This document shows, piece after piece, positions 42,073 through 49,343 of a stretch of DNA of 64,000 nucleotides (position 1 is the first letter of the stretch; the number at the start of each line of letters is the position of its first letter). The stretch spans positions 207,115-271,114 of the forward strand of contig NZ_JXTJ01000018.1 in assembly GCF_001509835.1 (NCBI RefSeq), read 5' to 3'. The position numbers and the translations under genes are program-made. The notes under the pieces were generated by a model. That model had not been told where the DNA came from. It saw only the letters and a program-made list of their open reading frames with translations, and did not search any database. This DNA comes from Allobosea sp. WAO. Lineage in GTDB: Bacteria > Pseudomonadota > Alphaproteobacteria > Rhizobiales > Beijerinckiaceae.

Positions 42073-44009
42073 AGGCTCACCCGCAGGCCGCCGAAGGCGC
42101 TGAGCCCGGGGACGAGGAAGCCGACCGGGTTCTCGTAGCGCTTGTCGAACAGGTTATCGACGCGGCCGAAGACGGTCAGCTTCTCGCTTGCCTTGTACTC
42201 GGCGGCGATGTTGACGATCGCTGCGCCCGGAGCGCGCATCCGCGAGATCGAGAAGTCGCGGTTTCCATCGACGCGGTCCCCGACATAGATCAGCGTCGCC
42301 GAGAGGTTGAGGTTCTCGATCGGTATCCAGTTCGCGGTCAGGCTCGCCTTGTGCCGCGGCCGGCGCAGCAGTTCCTGGTTGGCGGTCTCGTCCTTGGCGA
42401 GGGTGAAGGTGTAGTCGGCCCGGATCTTGAACTGCGGGCTCAGCTCGAGCGCCACGAAGCTTTCGACGCCCTTGGTCTGGGCTCGCCCGATATTGGTGTA
42501 GGAGGTCCGGGCGGTGTTGGTCAGGATCAGGTTGTCGATGTCGTTGTGGAACCAGGTCGCGCCGATCTGGAGCTTGTTGTCGAGCAAAGGCTGCTCGAAG
42601 CCGATGTCATAGCCGCGGCTTTCCTCCGGCTTGAGGTTGGGATTGCCGTAGAAATTATAGGCCGGCCGTGAATCGCTGAAGCGCTGGCTCAGCGTCGGCG
42701 CCTTGAAGCCGGTGCCGTAGCTCGCCTTCAGCTTGGTCTCCGTGCCCGGGACGATGAAGGTCGGCGCGAGCCGGTAGGTGGTGTGGCCGCCGAAGGTCTC
42801 GTCCTCGTCGCGGCGGATGTTCGCGACGGTGAAGAAGCGCTCGCTCCAGCTCGACTGCAATTCGAGGAAGGCGCCAGTATTGCCGTTCGAGGCGGTGAGC
42901 GAGCGCGATTCCAGTCGCTCGTTCTCGTATTGCAGGCCCATCACCAGCATCTGGCCCTCCATCAGCTTGAGGTCGCCGCGCCAGTCGTACTTCGTCCGCT
43001 CGCCGAGATTGTCGGTCGGCAGGCCGAGAATGCCGGCGGCGTTCGGGGAGCGGTTGGAGCGATCCTGGTTGGTATAGGCGACGCCGAAGCGATTGACGAA
43101 GCGGCCGTCGAAGGGGTCGAAGACCAGCTCGCCGCGGGTGAAGGCCTGCTTGTAGCTCTGGCTCGAGCGGTAGGCGTTCGGCACGCTCGGAAAGCCGGAA
43201 TCGCCTGTCGAGAGCAGGTAGCCGTCGGAATAGCGGCCGACCCAGTTGAGGCTCAGCGTGTCGGTGAGCTTGAAGCCGAGGCGGGCGGAGTAGTTCCAGT
43301 TGTCATAGGAATTCGGGTTGATGCGGCGCCCGGGCGGAACGAGGTTCGGCGGCGTCACCGGCGTCGAGTCGGACTTCAGATGGGCGATGTTGAAGGCGTA
43401 GTTGAAGCGGTCGTCGCCGCCGCTCAGGCCGAAAGCCTGGTTGAAGGTGCCGTAGGAGCCTGCCTCGGCCGAGGCGGTGAGCTTGGGTGGGCCCTCACCG
43501 CGCTTTGTGGTGATCGAGATCACGCCGCCGAGCGCATCGGCGCCATAGAGACCGCTCTGCGGGCCGCGCAGCACCTCGATGCGCTCGATGTCGTTGGTCA
43601 GCATCGAGCCGAAATCGAATGAGCGGTTCGGGGTCGAAGGATCGTTGGCGTCGATGCCGTCGATCAGCACCTTGACGTGGTTCGAGTTGGTGCCGCGCAT
43701 GAACACCGAGGTCTGTCCGCCGGGGCCGCCGATCTGCACGATGTTGAGGCCCGGCACGGCGGCGAGCGCCTGAGGCAGGGTCCGGCGCTGCTCGCGCTGG
43801 ATCTGATCGGCGGTGATGACGGTGACGGAACTCGCGACCTCGCGGGCCGGCGTGGGCGTGCCGGTGGCGCTGACGACGACCTCGTCGAGCCGGATGGTTT
43901 CAGGGCCTGATTGGGCCCTGGCGGCGATGGAATGCAGCGAGGTGCCGGCGAGCAGCAGGCAGGCGAACGGCAAGGGGCCGCGCAGGGCGGTCTGGGGGAG
44001 GGGGAACAC
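42069..44009 (-). CDS. btuB: TonB-dependent cobalamin receptor
   Basis: This 646-residue outer-membrane receptor has a signal peptide (about 1-33), a plug domain with TonB box ETIRLDEVVVSAT (about 37-49) and a 22-strand barrel ending GGLRVSL with terminal Leu. Plug motifs IEVLRGPQSGLYGADALGGVISI fit BtuB-like receptors. It is the first gene of the riboswitch operon (139 bases downstream of the aptamer). The length is near that of BtuB (about 600-650). Confidence 0.92.
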   Translation of the reverse strand: MFPLPQTALRGPLPFACLLLAGTSLHSIAARAQSGPETIRLDEVVVSATGTPTPAREVASSVTVITADQIQREQRRTLPQALAAVPGLNIVQIGGPGGQTSVFMRGTNSNHVKVLIDGIDANDPSTPNRSFDFGSMLTNDIERIEVLRGPQSGLYGADALGGVISITTKRGEGPPKLTASAEAGSYGTFNQAFGLSGGDDRFNYAFNIAHLKSDSTPVTPPNLVPPGRRINPNSYDNWNYSARLGFKLTDTLSLNWVGRYSDGYLLSTGDSGFPSVPNAYRSSQSYKQAFTRGELVFDPFDGRFVNRFGVAYTNQDRSNRSPNAAGILGLPTDNLGERTKYDWRGDLKLMEGQMLVMGLQYENERLESRSLTASNGNTGAFLELQSSWSERFFTVANIRRDEDETFGGHTTYRLAPTFIVPGTETKLKASYGTGFKAPTLSQRFSDSRPAYNFYGNPNLKPEESRGYDIGFEQPLLDNKLQIGATWFHNDIDNLILTNTARTSYTNIGRAQTKGVESFVALELSPQFKIRADYTFTLAKDETANQELLRRPRHKASLTANWIPIENLNLSATLIYVGDRVDGNRDFSISRMRAPGAAIVNIAAEYKASEKLTVFGRVDNLFDKRYENPVGFLVPGLSAFGGLRVSL

Positions 44010-44147
44010 GGAGGAAACCTCGGACGGTCAACGTTGTGGCACGTCACCGCGAACGCGATCTCCCGCCCGCACCCCAAAAAAGGGCAGCGCGCAAGTGAAC
44101 CAGCGATCGAAACACCCCGTCCGAACGTGCTCGCGTGTGACCACGAC

Positions 44148-44322
44148 TGACGGCAGGTCTCCTGGCTCGCGGGTCAGCGCCTTCTCACCGCCTTCCCAGG
44201 GCCGAGGTCCCAGTGGCGTATGGCGAAAGGCTCGCCGCTTACAGTTGCGGGGGCAGCCGCAGCATGGGGTGGCGAGCCACCCGCACTGCGTTCCCTTTTG
44301 ATCCCGTGAGGGAACCGTCGCG
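44148..44322 (-). ncRNA. Cobalamin (adenosylcobalamin) riboswitch
   Basis: Read on the minus strand, the region contains the aptamer pieces in order: GGTTCCC...GGGAACGCAGTGC, the core GCCCCCGCAACTGTAAGC, the CCACTG and GGGAAGGC segments, and GAGCCAGGAGACCTGCC near the 3' end, with the expected complementary stems. It lies 139 bases before btuB and would reduce expression of the transport operon when cobalamin is plentiful. Boundaries are approximate (within about 10 bases). Confidence 0.93.
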
Positions 44323-44402
44323 TTTACGAGTAGGGCGGGAATGAGGCGTCGTCAACGCCGGCCGGAAGGCAAGCGGGATGCCCGGGGCACCTTGCGGATC
44401 AT

Positions 44403-44431
44403 CAATATATATTATATATAAATATATATTG
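44403..44431. promoter_or_regulatory. BigR operator, 11-base perfect inverted repeat
   Basis: CAATATATATT, seven bases, AATATATATTG; both arms match exactly, and the region is far more AT-rich than its surroundings. It ends 23 bases before the first ATG (44455) and overlaps the likely promoter. BigR of other bacteria binds a similar AT-rich palindrome upstream of its own operon, and the bigR gene is second here. Confidence 0.8.
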
Positions 44432-44454
44432 AAATCCAAGCGATAGGAGCGGCC

Positions 44455-45753
44455 ATGAAAATCGTCGAGATTTCGGAGAATCTTTCGGTCGCCGGCCAGC
44501 CTGCTCTCGCCGATTTCAAGCCCCTCGCGGCGCAGGGCTTCAAGGCGATCGTCAACGACCGTCCTGATGGCGAGGAGCCGGGCCAGCCGGGCTCCGCCTC
44601 CGAGAGGCAGGCCGCCACCGAGGCCGGGATGGCTTACAGCTTCGTGCCGGTGACTGGGGCGACGATCACGCGCTCCGATGTCGAGGCCTTCCAGGCGGCG
44701 CTCGCCGCGGCGCCGGGGCCGGTTCTGGCGCATTGCAAGGGCGGTACGCGGGCGCTGACGCTGCACGTGCTCGGGGAGGTTCTGGATGGGCGGATGAAGG
44801 CCGAGGACGTTCCGGCTTTTGGCGCGCGCTTCGGCTTCGACCTTGCCGGCGCAAAAGCCTGGCTCGACCGCGAGGCCGCCCGCAGCCCGCAGGTGAAGGG
44901 CTTCTACGAGCCGCGCAGCGGCAGCGTACAGTATGTCGTCACCGACCCCGCGACGGCGCGCTGCGCGATCATCGACCCCGTGCTCGACTTCGACGAGAAG
45001 TCGGGCGCGACCGCGACCACGAGCGCCGACGCCATCCTCGCCTATGTCGAAGATCAGGGCCTCTCCGTCGAGTGGATCCTCGACACGCACCCGCATGCCG
45101 ACCATTTCTCCGCCGCCGCCTATCTGAAGGCGAAGTCCGGTGCGCCGACCGCGATCGGCGCCGAGGTCGCGGCGGTGCAGCGACTCTGGAAGGATTTCTA
45201 CAACTGGCCGGATTTTCCGGCCGACGCCTCGCAATGGGACCGCGTCTTTGCGGGAGGCGAGCGCTTCAAGCTCGGCTCGCTCGACGTCAGCGTGCTGTTC
45301 TCTCCGGGCCACACCCTGGCCTCGGTCAGTTACCTGATCGGCGATGCCGGCTTCATCCACGACACGCTGTTCATGCCCGATTCGGGGACGGCGCGGGCCG
45401 ATTTTCCGGGCGGCAGTGCCAGGGCGCTGTGGGGCTCGATCGAGGCGATCCTCGCCTTGCCCGACGAGACGCGGCTGTTCACCGGCCATGATTACCGCCC
45501 GGGCGGCCGGGCGGCGCGCTGGGAGAGCACGGTTGGCGAACAGAAGCGGGCGAACCCGCATGTCGCCGGTCAGGACGAAGCCTCCTTCGTGGCGCTGCGC
45601 CAGGCCCGCGACAAGACGTTGCCGATGCCGAAGCTCATCCTCCACGCCCTGCAGGTGAACATCAATGGCGGCCGGCTGCCGGAGCCGGAAGGCAATGGCC
45701 GGCGCTATCTCAAGATCCCGCTCGATGCGCTGCCGGGCGCGGTCTGGGGCTGA
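44455..45753 (+). CDS. blh: Persulfide dioxygenase fused to DUF442 phosphatase-like domain (Blh)
   Basis: This 432-residue protein has an N-terminal DUF442/rhodanese-like domain (1-110) with C94 in HCKGGTR and a C-terminal metallo-beta-lactamase domain (about 150-430) with T-H-P-H-A-D-H (H212, H214, D216, H217) and SPGHTLASVSYL. As in Agrobacterium and Xylella Blh, it oxidises sulfane sulfur (glutathione persulfide) to sulfite during hydrogen sulfide detoxification. It starts the bigR operon next to its operator and is followed by bigR after six bases. Confidence 0.9.
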   Translation: MKIVEISENLSVAGQPALADFKPLAAQGFKAIVNDRPDGEEPGQPGSASERQAATEAGMAYSFVPVTGATITRSDVEAFQAALAAAPGPVLAHCKGGTRALTLHVLGEVLDGRMKAEDVPAFGARFGFDLAGAKAWLDREAARSPQVKGFYEPRSGSVQYVVTDPATARCAIIDPVLDFDEKSGATATTSADAILAYVEDQGLSVEWILDTHPHADHFSAAAYLKAKSGAPTAIGAEVAAVQRLWKDFYNWPDFPADASQWDRVFAGGERFKLGSLDVSVLFSPGHTLASVSYLIGDAGFIHDTLFMPDSGTARADFPGGSARALWGSIEAILALPDETRLFTGHDYRPGGRAARWESTVGEQKRANPHVAGQDEASFVALRQARDKTLPMPKLILHALQVNINGGRLPEPEGNGRRYLKIPLDALPGAVWG

Positions 45754-45759
45754 GACGCG

Positions 45760-46092
45760 ATGACGATGCCAGCAGAACAGATGAATGCGAGGGCCGAGCT
45801 CGCCGCCAGGGCCGGGGAGGTGGCCGAGTTGCTGCGCACCCTCGCCAACCGGAACCGGCTGATGCTGGTCTGCACCCTCGTCGAGGGCGAGTATTCGGTC
45901 GGCCAGCTCGAGGAGATGCTCGGCATCCGCCAGCCGACCCTGTCGCAGCAGCTGACCGTGCTGCGCGAAGCCGGTCTGGTCGAGACGCGCCGCGACGCCA
46001 AGCAAATCTTCTACCGGCTCACCGCCGCGAAGGCGGCGCGGCTGGTCGAGGCGCTGCACCAGATTTTCTGCACAGAGGAGGCGCCGGTATGA
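45760..46092 (+). CDS. bigR: BigR, ArsR-family sulfide-responsive repressor
   Basis: This 110-residue winged-helix repressor has helix-turn-helix VGQLEEMLGIRQPTLSQQLTVL (about 47-68) and the two redox Cys of BigR, C38 (LMLVCTLVEGEYS) and C104 (IFCTEE). Disulfide or polysulfide formation between them frees the operator when sulfide is present. ATG 45760 or 45766. It overlaps the first YeeE gene by four bases. The operator is upstream of blh. Confidence 0.93.
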   Translation: MTMPAEQMNARAELAARAGEVAELLRTLANRNRLMLVCTLVEGEYSVGQLEEMLGIRQPTLSQQLTVLREAGLVETRRDAKQIFYRLTAAKAARLVEALHQIFCTEEAPV

Positions 46093-46499
46093 CGGCCTAT
46101 CTGCCATCGCTCGCAGGCGGCATGCTGATCGGCCTGTCGGCCGTCATGCTGCTGCTCCTGAACGGCCGCGTCGCCGGGATCAGCGGGATTCTCGGCCGGC
46201 TCGCGCTCGGCACGCAGGCGGCGACCAATGCCGCCTTCGTCATCGGGCTCCTGCTCGGGCCGCCGCTCTACCGATTCGCCACAGGGCAATGGCCGCCGGT
46301 GACGATCACCGCCTCGCTGCCGGTCATCGCGCTGGCCGGACTTCTGGTCGGCTTCGGGACCAGAATGGGTTCGGGCTGCACCAGCGGCCACGGCATTGTC
46401 GGCCTCGCCCGGTTCTCGCCGCGCTCGGCGGTCGCGGTCGCGACCTTCCTGCTCGCCGGCATCGCCACAGTCACCCTGATGAGGCTCGCTGCCGCATGA
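46089..46499 (+). CDS. YeeE/YedE-family transporter half (first)
   Basis: This 136-residue membrane protein has four helices and the motif GFGTRMGSGCTSGHGIVGLARFS near residues 85-110, with the Cys typical of YeeE/YedE sulfur transporters. In BigR operons such paired halves are thought to move sulfur species across the membrane. Start overlaps bigR by four bases (ATGA), stop overlaps the next half. Confidence 0.85.
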   Translation: MTAYLPSLAGGMLIGLSAVMLLLLNGRVAGISGILGRLALGTQAATNAAFVIGLLLGPPLYRFATGQWPPVTITASLPVIALAGLLVGFGTRMGSGCTSGHGIVGLARFSPRSAVAVATFLLAGIATVTLMRLAAA

Positions 46500-46927
46500 A
46501 CCGATTCGCGCAGATCATCACCGCCCTCGCGGCGGGCACTCTCTTCGGGCTCGGTCTCGCCATGTCGGGCATGCTCGACCCGGCCCGGGTGCGTGGCTTC
46601 CTCGACATCTTCGGCGCCTGGGATCCGAGCCTTGCCTTCGTGCTCGGCGGCGCAGTCACGGTCGCGCTCGCCGGCATGGCCGTGCTGAAGCGCCTCCGGC
46701 GCCCCGTCTTCGACGAGCAGTTCCATTTGCCGGCGACGTCCCCGGTCGACCGCCGGCTGGTGCTGGGCTCGGCGATTTTCGGCATTGGCTGGGGCATGGC
46801 CGGTTTCTGTCCGGGTCCGGCGCTGGCCTCGCTTTCGCTCGGGCTCGCGCCGGTCGTGCTCTTCGTCGTCGCCATGCTCGTGGGTATGACGCTGCATGAC
46901 CGCGTCTGGTTGCGCCGAGCGGGCTGA
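46496..46927 (+). CDS. YeeE/YedE-family transporter half (second)
   Basis: This 143-residue protein has three to four helices and the motif GIGWGMAGFCPGPALASL near residues 97-114, the counterpart of the first half. ATG 46496 overlaps the previous stop as ATGA. Longer readings to 46289 are wrong-frame extensions. The operon blh-bigR-yeeE-yeeE is complete here. Short near-duplicate stretches (GGACTGAAGCGGAGG type) follow the stop; no gene is seen before the tRNA at 47170. Confidence 0.85.
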   Translation: MNRFAQIITALAAGTLFGLGLAMSGMLDPARVRGFLDIFGAWDPSLAFVLGGAVTVALAGMAVLKRLRRPVFDEQFHLPATSPVDRRLVLGSAIFGIGWGMAGFCPGPALASLSLGLAPVVLFVVAMLVGMTLHDRVWLRRAG

Positions 46928-47169
46928 AGCAGAGCGGACTGAAGCGGAGGACTCTGCGACAGGTGCCAGATCGGCCATGGCGCCAGTCCTGGCAGGCCCC
47001 CGCGCCATGTCGATCGCCTCTCAAGCGCACCGGACGGACACGGCCCGGCGGGAGCCTCAAAAAAATCCACGAAGAAAGTCGCAAGAACGGGGTTGCCAAG
47101 CGCGGCCCGACTCGCTAATTCGACATCCGTCAGCCGAACGCGGCCTCCGCCGCTCCGTTCCGTTGCCAC

Positions 47170-47246
47170 GCGCCCGTAGCTCAGCTGGATAGAGCATCAG
47201 ACTACGAATCTGAGGGTCAGAGGTTCGAATCCTTTCGGGCGCGCCA
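47170..47246 (+). tRNA. tRNA-Arg (anticodon ACG)
   Basis: A 77-base tRNA with all arms: acceptor GCGCCCG paired with CGGGCGC, D-arm AGCTCAGCTGGATAGAGC, anticodon stem TCAGA/TCTGA around CTACGAA (anticodon ACG, read as I in the wobble position), T-arm GGTTCGAATCC and an encoded CCA end. It faces the same way as the preceding operon. Confidence 0.97.
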
Positions 47247-47300
47247 TTTATTCCTGTCTAACTCATTGGCAATAAACCGTTTTTAGGCGGGTCGAATGCC

Positions 47301-47408
47301 ATGGGTAGACCGGAGGGTAGACCAAAGGTGATTCACACCTTCGCCAAGCGTGGCGTCTTCTACTTCTCCCGCAATATCGGCGTCTGGGATCGAAACCTTT
47401 TCCAATAG
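47301..47408 (+). pseudogene. Possible integrase N-terminal stub next to the tRNA
   Basis: A 35-residue reading frame (MGRPEGRPKVIHTFAKRGVF, then YFSRNIGVWDRNLFQ, stop) begins 55 bases after the tRNA. Its opening (GRP...RGVFYFSR) looks like the start of tyrosine integrases that insert in tRNA genes, but it is far too short to act and no further integrase text was found. The identity is a hunch; a random frame is possible. The stretch 47247-47470 holds nothing else. Confidence 0.3.
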
Positions 47409-47470
47409 TAGGCGCCAGCGTATGCTTCCCGCTGGCTGCATGCTTTTGCGCGTACGAGCTGCCGCAGAAT

Positions 47471-48277
47471 TCATACAAAGGCCAATGGCCTGCCGCCCTC
47501 GGGATGAGGCATTACGCCGACATCGATGCCGTAGATGGCGCGCAGGACATCCGGGCGAACGACCTGGTCAGCTGTACCTCGTGCGACGAGCCGGCCGGAA
47601 TGGAGCGCGATGATCTCGTCGCAGAAGCACGCGGCCATGTTGACGTCATGCAGGACGATAACGACGCCGAGCCCGGCCTGTCGGGAGAGTTGTCGCACCA
47701 GCGCCAGCACCTCGATCTGATGGGCGAGGTCGAGCGCGGCGATCGGCTCGTCGAGCAAAAGCCATTCCGCGTCCTGTGCCACCAGCATCGCGAGCCAGAC
47801 CCGCTGGCGCTCACCGCCCGAGAGGCTGTCGACGAAGCGCTCGGCGAAGGGCGTGACATCCGTCAAAGCCATCGCCTCGGCGACCTTGTCGCGATCGTGC
47901 AGGCCGAAGCGGCCGAGCGCACCGTGCCAGGGATAGCGCCCGAGCGAGACCAGTTCGCGGACGAGCATGCCGGCCGCCGTCGGCGGCTGCTGGGGCAGAT
48001 AGCCGACCTTGCGGGCGAAGGCACGGCCGCCCCATTCCCCGATCGGTCGCCCACCAAAGCGCAGGTCACCGCCGGTAGCCGGCATTTGCCGCGCAAGCAG
48101 CTTCAGCAGCGTCGATTTTCCCGAGCCGTTGTGGCCGATCAGGCCAACGACCTTGCCAGCCGGCAGCTCCAGCGTCAGTGGCGAGAGCAGGGTGCGGTCG
48201 CCGATCGCAAACCGCACGGCATCGAGCTCGAACAGTTGAGCGGGCTGGTTTACCGCCAGCTTGCTGTCCAGCTTCAT
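47471..48277 (-). CDS. Siderophore ABC transporter ATP-binding protein (FhuC/FecE type)
   Basis: This 268-residue ATPase has Walker A GHNGSGKST, Q-loop LPQQPPTAAG, signature LSGGERQRV, Walker B WLLLDEPIAALD and switch His (IVLHDVNMAA). It matches iron-siderophore ATPases. ATG 48277 overlaps the stop of the siderophore-interacting gene as ATGA; readings up to 48418 are in the upstream gene. It drives uptake through the fused permease (49344-51386). It is the last gene of the siderophore operon. Confidence 0.9.
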   Translation of the reverse strand: MKLDSKLAVNQPAQLFELDAVRFAIGDRTLLSPLTLELPAGKVVGLIGHNGSGKSTLLKLLARQMPATGGDLRFGGRPIGEWGGRAFARKVGYLPQQPPTAAGMLVRELVSLGRYPWHGALGRFGLHDRDKVAEAMALTDVTPFAERFVDSLSGGERQRVWLAMLVAQDAEWLLLDEPIAALDLAHQIEVLALVRQLSRQAGLGVVIVLHDVNMAACFCDEIIALHSGRLVARGTADQVVRPDVLRAIYGIDVGVMPHPEGGRPLAFV

Positions 48278-49341
48278 AGGTGATCGCCCGCGAACCGTTG
48301 CCAATAGGCCACCACGAGGTGCCGGTCCCTGGCCATTCCCCTGTCTCGCCGGAGAAAGGCACGTATCTCCCGAGCCGCGCGCTTCTCGCAACCGACCAGG
48401 ACGTAGGGATCGTCGCAACGCGGCCAGTCGAGCGACCGGATCGCGGTTTCAAGCAGGGCTGTCGAGCCTGCCGGTGCGCCGTTACGCAGCAGCCAATGCA
48501 CATCGAGGTTCGCTCGGGCGGAAAGCGACTGGCATTCCTGCAAGTCGGGCATTTCCAGCAGGATCGTGGCACGAGCCTGCGGCGGCAGCTCCTCGGCGAT
48601 CCGCGCGATGGCCGGCAGCGCGGTTTCATCCCCGGCGAGCAGATACCAGTCCGCCGCCGGCAGCTCGCCTCCAGATGGCCCGATGAGGCCGATCGGATCG
48701 CCGGCACAGGCGTTCCTTGCCCACGCCGCCCCGGGCGAATCTCCATGCAGGACGACGTCGACGTCGAGCTCGCACGCCTCGCGGTCGATGCGCCGGATCG
48801 AATAGGTCCTCCGGACCAGCTCGTCCTCTCCCGCCGGCCAGATCACGCGGCCATCCTCGCCGAGGCGCGGCCAGACCGGCGTTCTACCGGAGGGCGGGAT
48901 CAGCACGGAGACGTGCATTCCGTCGCGCTCGAAATGGGAGATGTCGTCGCAGACCAGGGTGACGCGCCGCATCGAGGGCGTGATGTTCCGGGCTCGCGCG
49001 ACCGAGACCGCCTTGAAAGACGGGATCTCTCGCGCAGCGGCTCCGGCGCCTGCCCAGAGAAGCGAGGGCAGATCGTCCTGCGACAGTGTGAGCACCCGCT
49101 CCGCGAGAGCGGATCTCAGCGCGAACAGGGCGTGCTGGCTCGCGGCATCGATGCGAATGGCCAGCGCATCTGCCGCGGCCGTCAGCACGACACTCCCTGC
49201 CCGCGTTTCCAAGCAGCAGGACGGTGCCGAGCCGACGATAGTCGCGTGCTCGGCGAAGGCACTGACGAGCTTGCGAAGCATGAGCTCCGGCTCCTTCAGC
49301 ACCAGATGCGCCGTCGTCGTCAGCATCGGAGCTGCAGACAT
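48274..49341 (-). CDS. Siderophore-interacting FAD reductase with N-terminal DUF2218 domain
   Basis: This 355-residue cytoplasmic flavoprotein has a DUF2218-like N-terminal domain (about 1-95), then the ViuB/SIP reductase fold: RRTYSIR (FAD site) and the NADP-binding region DWYLLAGDETALPAI. It reduces Fe(III)-siderophore after import so that iron is released. Start ATG 49341 follows the permease stop, or GTG 49347 with a GTGA overlap. It sits between permease and ATPase genes, so the import and reduction steps are co-expressed. Confidence 0.87.
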   Translation of the reverse strand: MSAAPMLTTTAHLVLKEPELMLRKLVSAFAEHATIVGSAPSCCLETRAGSVVLTAAADALAIRIDAASQHALFALRSALAERVLTLSQDDLPSLLWAGAGAAAREIPSFKAVSVARARNITPSMRRVTLVCDDISHFERDGMHVSVLIPPSGRTPVWPRLGEDGRVIWPAGEDELVRRTYSIRRIDREACELDVDVVLHGDSPGAAWARNACAGDPIGLIGPSGGELPAADWYLLAGDETALPAIARIAEELPPQARATILLEMPDLQECQSLSARANLDVHWLLRNGAPAGSTALLETAIRSLDWPRCDDPYVLVGCEKRAAREIRAFLRRDRGMARDRHLVVAYWQRFAGDHL

Positions 49342-49343
49342 CG

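Noticed and set aside
44403..44431. AT repeat as a possible replication origin element
   Set aside because: It is a precise inverted repeat next to bigR operon genes; no DnaA boxes or iterons are near.
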